Source: Thysanoteuthis rhombus (Eukaryota; Mollusca; Cephalopoda; Oegopsida; Thysanoteuthidae). Taken from it: a stretch of DNA of 64,000 bases. The stretch's first letter is position 1; each line of letters opens with the position of its first letter. Shown piece after piece: positions 59,905-64,000 of the stretch. The position numbers and the translations under genes were made by a program. The DNA lies in the NCBI GenBank assembly GCA_963457665.1, contig OY735237.1:5676332-5740331 (forward strand), read 5' to 3'. Under the pieces are notes generated by a model. The model was not told where the DNA came from, made no database searches, and worked only from the letters and a program-made list of their open reading frames with translations.

Positions 59905-60012
59905 CAGAAGACCACAAGTATTTGTCACCCAGTGAGGATTGAACTCACTCCAGTAAAATTGGCCTACAATGCTAGCTTGCTAACCACTATTTCCCAGGGA
60001 AGTGTCTTCATC
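59905..60012 (-). repeat. tRNA-derived SINE-like sequence
   Basis: The minus strand reads AGTGGTTAGCAAGCTAGC (A-box-like), then GAGTTCAATCCTCACTGG (B-box-like). A diverged relative lies at 60540-60620 (GAGTTTGATCCTCACTG on the minus strand). Confidence 0.5.
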
Positions 60013-60095
60013 TAACTGTAATTGAAGAAGTCTGTGTGTATGTGTGTGTACTGAGATGACTCAATAGCTGGTCATTGTACTAAGTTTATATTCAT

Positions 60096-60096
<1 letters not shown>

Positions 60097-60131
<35 letters not shown>
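60097..60131. repeat. (CA)n/(TA)n microsatellite
   Basis: A CA run followed by TA, 35 bp. Confidence 0.95.
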
Positions 60132-60539
60132 AGTCAGCACTTCAGGCAGTGCAGTGTTAAGTTTGAAATTGTTTGGATTAGTTGTTCTCAAGAAATCTAA
60201 TGCACCAAGATTACTCAACAACTGGTCATGAAGTTGACATTCGCTAGATATATTAGCACAAAAGACAGTGATTGATTTGGAACAGTGGTTCTCAAGAAAT
60301 TTTTTTAAAATTCTTTAAAAAATTATAGATTATAGATCTAAATTTAGATATCAAATATCTAAATCGGCAACCGTAAAAAAGTATCTGCAATAATTTGAAG
60401 CTGTAGTTTTCTTTGATAGACAGAAGATATCAATTGTTGTAGTCTGCGCCTGACATTATCAAGTCAAACATACACCTTTGAATGAACACTAACCTAGTAT
60501 TTACTAATCTGATAATTGAGTGGCTCAATACTACAAATG

Positions 60540-60620
60540 TAGGATGCACAGTGAGGATCAAACTCACTCCAGTAGTAATAGAGTGCAAGACTAGCTTGAT
60601 GACCATTGCTTCATGTCGCA
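60540..60620 (-). repeat. tRNA-derived SINE-like sequence, diverged copy
   Basis: The minus strand has AATGGTCATCAAGCTAGTC, then GGAGTGAGTTTGATCCTCAC, matching the order seen at 59905-60012. Confidence 0.45.
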
Positions 60621-61319
60621 ACTTGACTCTTTTCCGCCATGTATCTCAACCTGTAAATTGTCTGTTGATATCTCAAAGGTTTTGTACCTAGAGGTGGGAA
60701 TTAACTCCCTATTAGAAATTTTCGGTAACCTTTGTAAATATTGCGCTATTTTTGTGAAACAATGGGGGGAGGTTAATCACACCAAACCACAAACTCAAGA
60801 GAGTATTTGACATTTTATGGCCAACAAACTGTCGGACTTCCTACTAAGGTTTACTGAGGCCATACCAAACAGAAATTAGTGGACTATGCCAGTTTTTACT
60901 TGAATTTAAACGCAACAGGCAAATTCTACCATTTTGCATAGTTCAAAGTAAAGCAATTGAATAATAAATGAATAATAAAGTTATTTCCAATAAGGAGTTT
61001 CTTTTCACCTACCTTGTCTCTGCCTTTCATTGTGTTTATAGTATTTACTCATGTATAATGTGAGAAATTCAATTCTAAAGAATCTGGGTCGAAATTGGGG
61101 ATAGCATTATAATAGGGTGTGAAAAAAATGATAGCATAGATATATTATTGATTTTTAGCTACAGATAGTGAGGGTCACATTATTATTGAGATCGCACTGT
61201 ACTTCAGAAAATATGGATTATCAGTCGATCTAACTCGCGTCAGTAGTAAAAAGTCTGCAAGAGACGAGAGCAGGTAGCTGTGTGAAAATAAGTATTCATC
61301 TATTGATTATTCATTAAAA

Positions 61320-61745
61320 AACGTCAACCAAAACAATCAAATTTTTGTTTCTTCAGTTTTCAAGTTGGTGTGGCTGGCTATGTATGTAGGTGCTTATTGC
61401 ATGTATAGGGTGCACCAAAGGATCTTGAGGGCTGTGATTTTGAGCATTTACTCTTTATTATGTCTATATGTTTTTAGATTCCCTGCTAAAAAGGTTTTTA
61501 GTGGAGGTGTTTCAGTTCACAATGTAGTTTTTTTAAAAATTGATCTCTTCATGTCCGGCAATGCTTGTGCTAGTTTTTTGAAAGTTTTGACTTTTTTAGT
61601 GATCACTGTACAACAGATGGTGAGAGAAGTGACTTATTCATTAATCATCCCTTTTAACAATTTTTTAATTGATCATCCCTGACACAGGATGTTGCTAAAA
61701 CAGGTTGATCACAAAATTGTTTCTGTTGGGTAACTAACAAGAGCT
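61320..61745 (+). repeat. Dispersed repeat (TTGATCACCC family), plus copy
   Basis: CAAGTTGGTGTGGCTGGCTA, CATGTATAGGGTGCACCAAA, TTAATTGATCATCCCTGACA and GGTTGATCACAAAATTG match 35780-36150 in order. Confidence 0.6.
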
Positions 61746-63899
61746 GTGTTGACTTTCATTTTTCTACTGTAACAATGAGAACAACCTCACCAAATTTGAC
61801 ATTCCCCTACTGTGATTTGAAATCATGACCAACTGATTGGTAGTCATGTCTCTTACAGATTGAGCTAAATTGACATGTCTTGCATATTCATGTTACAAAT
61901 ATATAAATAAATAAATACATTTATAAAATTGACATGTCTCCTATCATGATTTGGAATCATGATGAACTGATTAGAAAGCTAGTGTCTCACTGATTGAGCT
62001 GAACTGACAAGTCTTACATTTCTACAAACTTTATTTGACTAATACGTAAAAGCTTAGCAACACTTTAAAATCTATTTTTACTTTCCACATCCTGTACATG
62101 TAAACCTTTTTCTGATAAATTTCCTTTTAAAAGTGTTGAAAAAGCTTTGAGGAGTTATTTTAACTATAAAAACAAACTATTTGAACAAAAAAAAAATTTT
62201 TAACTTTTGCAACTTATCTATGCTTTTGCTGTGCATCTACTAATTAAGGCAGTGTTGAAATTTTGTACTACCAAAGTAAACTTTTCAATTACATTCATAC
62301 TAAAAAAAAACTTATATGTTTAATCACCACTACCCTCAACAGAACGGTTCAAACACTTTGCTAGTTTAGATTTTTTATGTGTACTGATATTTATATTTAT
62401 TTATGCAGACTTCGAATGCCCTGACCATTCACTATAGAAATTTGGAATTTTTGACTCGATGAGTAGAGAAAATGTTTTTTTTTTTTTCCTTTTTTTTTGT
62501 TGAAAATTACCCTTGTAATGGGGTTTTATTGGGGGTTCCAATTAACAATGAAAGCTTATGTCAAGTTGGTCCTTCAGTTTGTGTCCACATTTTTTAATTT
62601 AGTCATAAATTGATTCAAACCATCCTTGTAGTGTTTTCATGAAAGTTACTCTATTTTGCCGCCATCACCATCACTCTTTGATTTACGAGGTAAAAAGCTG
62701 CATATATGGGTGGCAGTGATTCATAGTTTCCCTTGGAATGCTATTTTTTTATTTTTTTTATTTATATACAATACAAAAGTTGCAGAAATCATCTTCAATT
62801 GGAACAGAAGTAGGGTTGGACTCTACCCTTGCAGCAGCCAGGCTTGTTTTACTTATCGATTTTTCTTCTCTGTTGGTTCCTCCTCATCTCTCCTTATGAA
62901 TCAATCACCTTTTATTGATCTGTAATCACAAAGATGAATTCACAACAGGTCAGTAGCCAAGCTGGCTGGAGAAAGAATTGGTCAGTGGTCACAGCTGCTC
63001 ATATCGATAGTAATTAACAATAATGTTTGTCTACAGCTGCATTGGCGTACTGACCCCCACCCTATCTTGTGGTCCGGGAGGAGCATTTGTAAACTGCGTA
63101 CACCCCTCCCAGAATCACTGATGGGGTTTGAATATGATCTTGTTGCTATCAATCAGGAATTATTGATATTGATTCAGTGCTGGCTATGCTTTCATTGTCT
63201 CCTTACCCCCGTCTCTTTCAGAGTTTATGTTCATAATGTTATCCAGCAGTGTTTTATCCTTACTATGAGAAATTGATGAGTACTCCCAAGTGCTTTAGTG
63301 CAAGACTTGCTATTTAATTGAATAAGCACTCTAAAATACAGATTTTTGTTTTTGTTTTTGTTTTTGTTTTATCTTAACTATAACTTGTGAAATTTCCATT
63401 TGTATGTGTGTGTGTGTGTACCAAGATCACTCGACAACTGGTATGAAGTTGATATCCAACAGATAATAGGTCCAAGCCCCAGAGATTCCAGTGTTGAATT
63501 TGAAGTTGTTTGGATTTATGGTTCTCAATATGAGGGTGCTCGATTTATAATAAAAGTTTATTTTGGAATGGATATAGTTTTTTGCCTGATTATATACTAC
63601 ATCACTCAGCATTCCTGAGCCTTGGTTTTATAGATAGATAACGTAACAGTATTTTTTAAAATTTAATTTTTGAAAGTGGAAAAGAGAGAATTTTTTTTTT
63701 TTGTTTCTTTTTACCAAATTTTTCTGTAAAACGAGAATGAATTGAATTATGATTTAGATGGTGTAACAGCAGTTTTTAACATTTCTGCTTTGATTGTTAT
63801 CATTATTGACAATAATATTTCTATTTTGATTGTTGCAATTAATGGCATTGTGAACAAAGAACAGTATCTCACAAACATGCACTTTCTGAACAGGCATAG

Positions 63900-64000
63900 C
63901 TTAGTTTATATAAAACAACTGTTTCTGTTAGTCTGTCTGTCAATCCCTTTAACATTGACACAGCTTGACCAAATTTAATGGGCATACATAGTGGACATAG
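63900..64000 (-). repeat. Partial copy of the intron-2 dispersed repeat, cut by the window end
   Basis: The blocks CCCTTTAACATTGACACAGC and TTGACCAAATTTAATGGGCA match the reverse complement of the 11.8-12.2 kb copy. The element continues past 64000. Confidence 0.5.

Larger units (their letters stand above)
32753..64000 (+). other. Presumed twinfilin intron 1 (open-ended)
   Basis: After the donor at 32753 I found no sequence resembling twinfilin exon 2 (ADF-H domain residues) on the plus strand. The region holds LINE fragments, hammerhead elements C and D, and dispersed repeats. Stretches such as 33.0-34.3, 38.3-40.0, 44.0-45.9, 51.2-52.3, 54.0-56.4 and 57.4-58.9 kb contain no recognised feature. 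It could also hold an unrecognised gene or the end of the twinfilin locus. Confidence 0.45.

Overview
This is animal genomic DNA, not prokaryotic. It is AT-rich and has no dense ORFs. The only credible coding sequence is a few short exons bounded by GT/AG splice sites, set among large introns full of (TA)n microsatellites, LINE tails, tRNA-derived SINE-like repeats and other dispersed repeats. Two conserved animal genes can be named from residues alone: DDX20 (Gemin3, the DEAD-box helicase of the SMN complex) on the minus strand, and the first coding exon of a twinfilin on the plus strand. The repeat content suggests an invertebrate with a large genome, possibly a mollusc or other lophotrochozoan, but the sequence does not settle this.

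Layout. From 20434 leftwards, five DDX20 exons (20236-20434, 15385-15479, 7439-7607, 3618-3729, 2338-2480) join in phase. They encode about 239 residues covering the Q motif, Walker A, PTRE, TPGR, DEAD and SAT motifs; helicase domain 2 and the C-terminus lie past the left edge. A small GC-rich start region at about 20435-20540 may be bidirectional, because the plus strand there also has an ATG followed by a splice donor. From 20.5 to 32.3 kb I recognise no gene, only repeats, including a mariner-like relic. At 32728-32752 a short exon reads MSHQTGIT followed by a perfect donor; this is the conserved twinfilin start. I find no second twinfilin exon in the remaining 31 kb, so that stretch is probably its first intron. 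It carries two LINE families, SINE-like repeats and microsatellites.

The most interesting signal is a small repeat family present four times (about 3.3, 16.8, 42.7 and 47.3 kb), always on the minus strand and always next to (TA)n. Near its 3' end it carries a compact type I hammerhead ribozyme motif of 42 nt. Two copies (16771-16812 and 42693-42734) keep every core residue. The 42.7 kb copy shows a compensatory base-pair change in stem II. The other two copies are visibly broken. A constant 3' end, variable 5' truncation and (TA)n on both sides look like retrotransposition, in the manner of ribozyme-bearing Penelope-like elements or retrozymes. Two copies lie in DDX20 introns in the sense orientation, so pre-mRNA would contain the ribozyme strand.

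Second, a repeat of about 470 bp occurs in inverted orientation on either side of DDX20 exons 4 and 5, with a run of over 100 identical bases. It could form a long duplex in the pre-mRNA and favour A-to-I editing or an exon 4-5 circular RNA.
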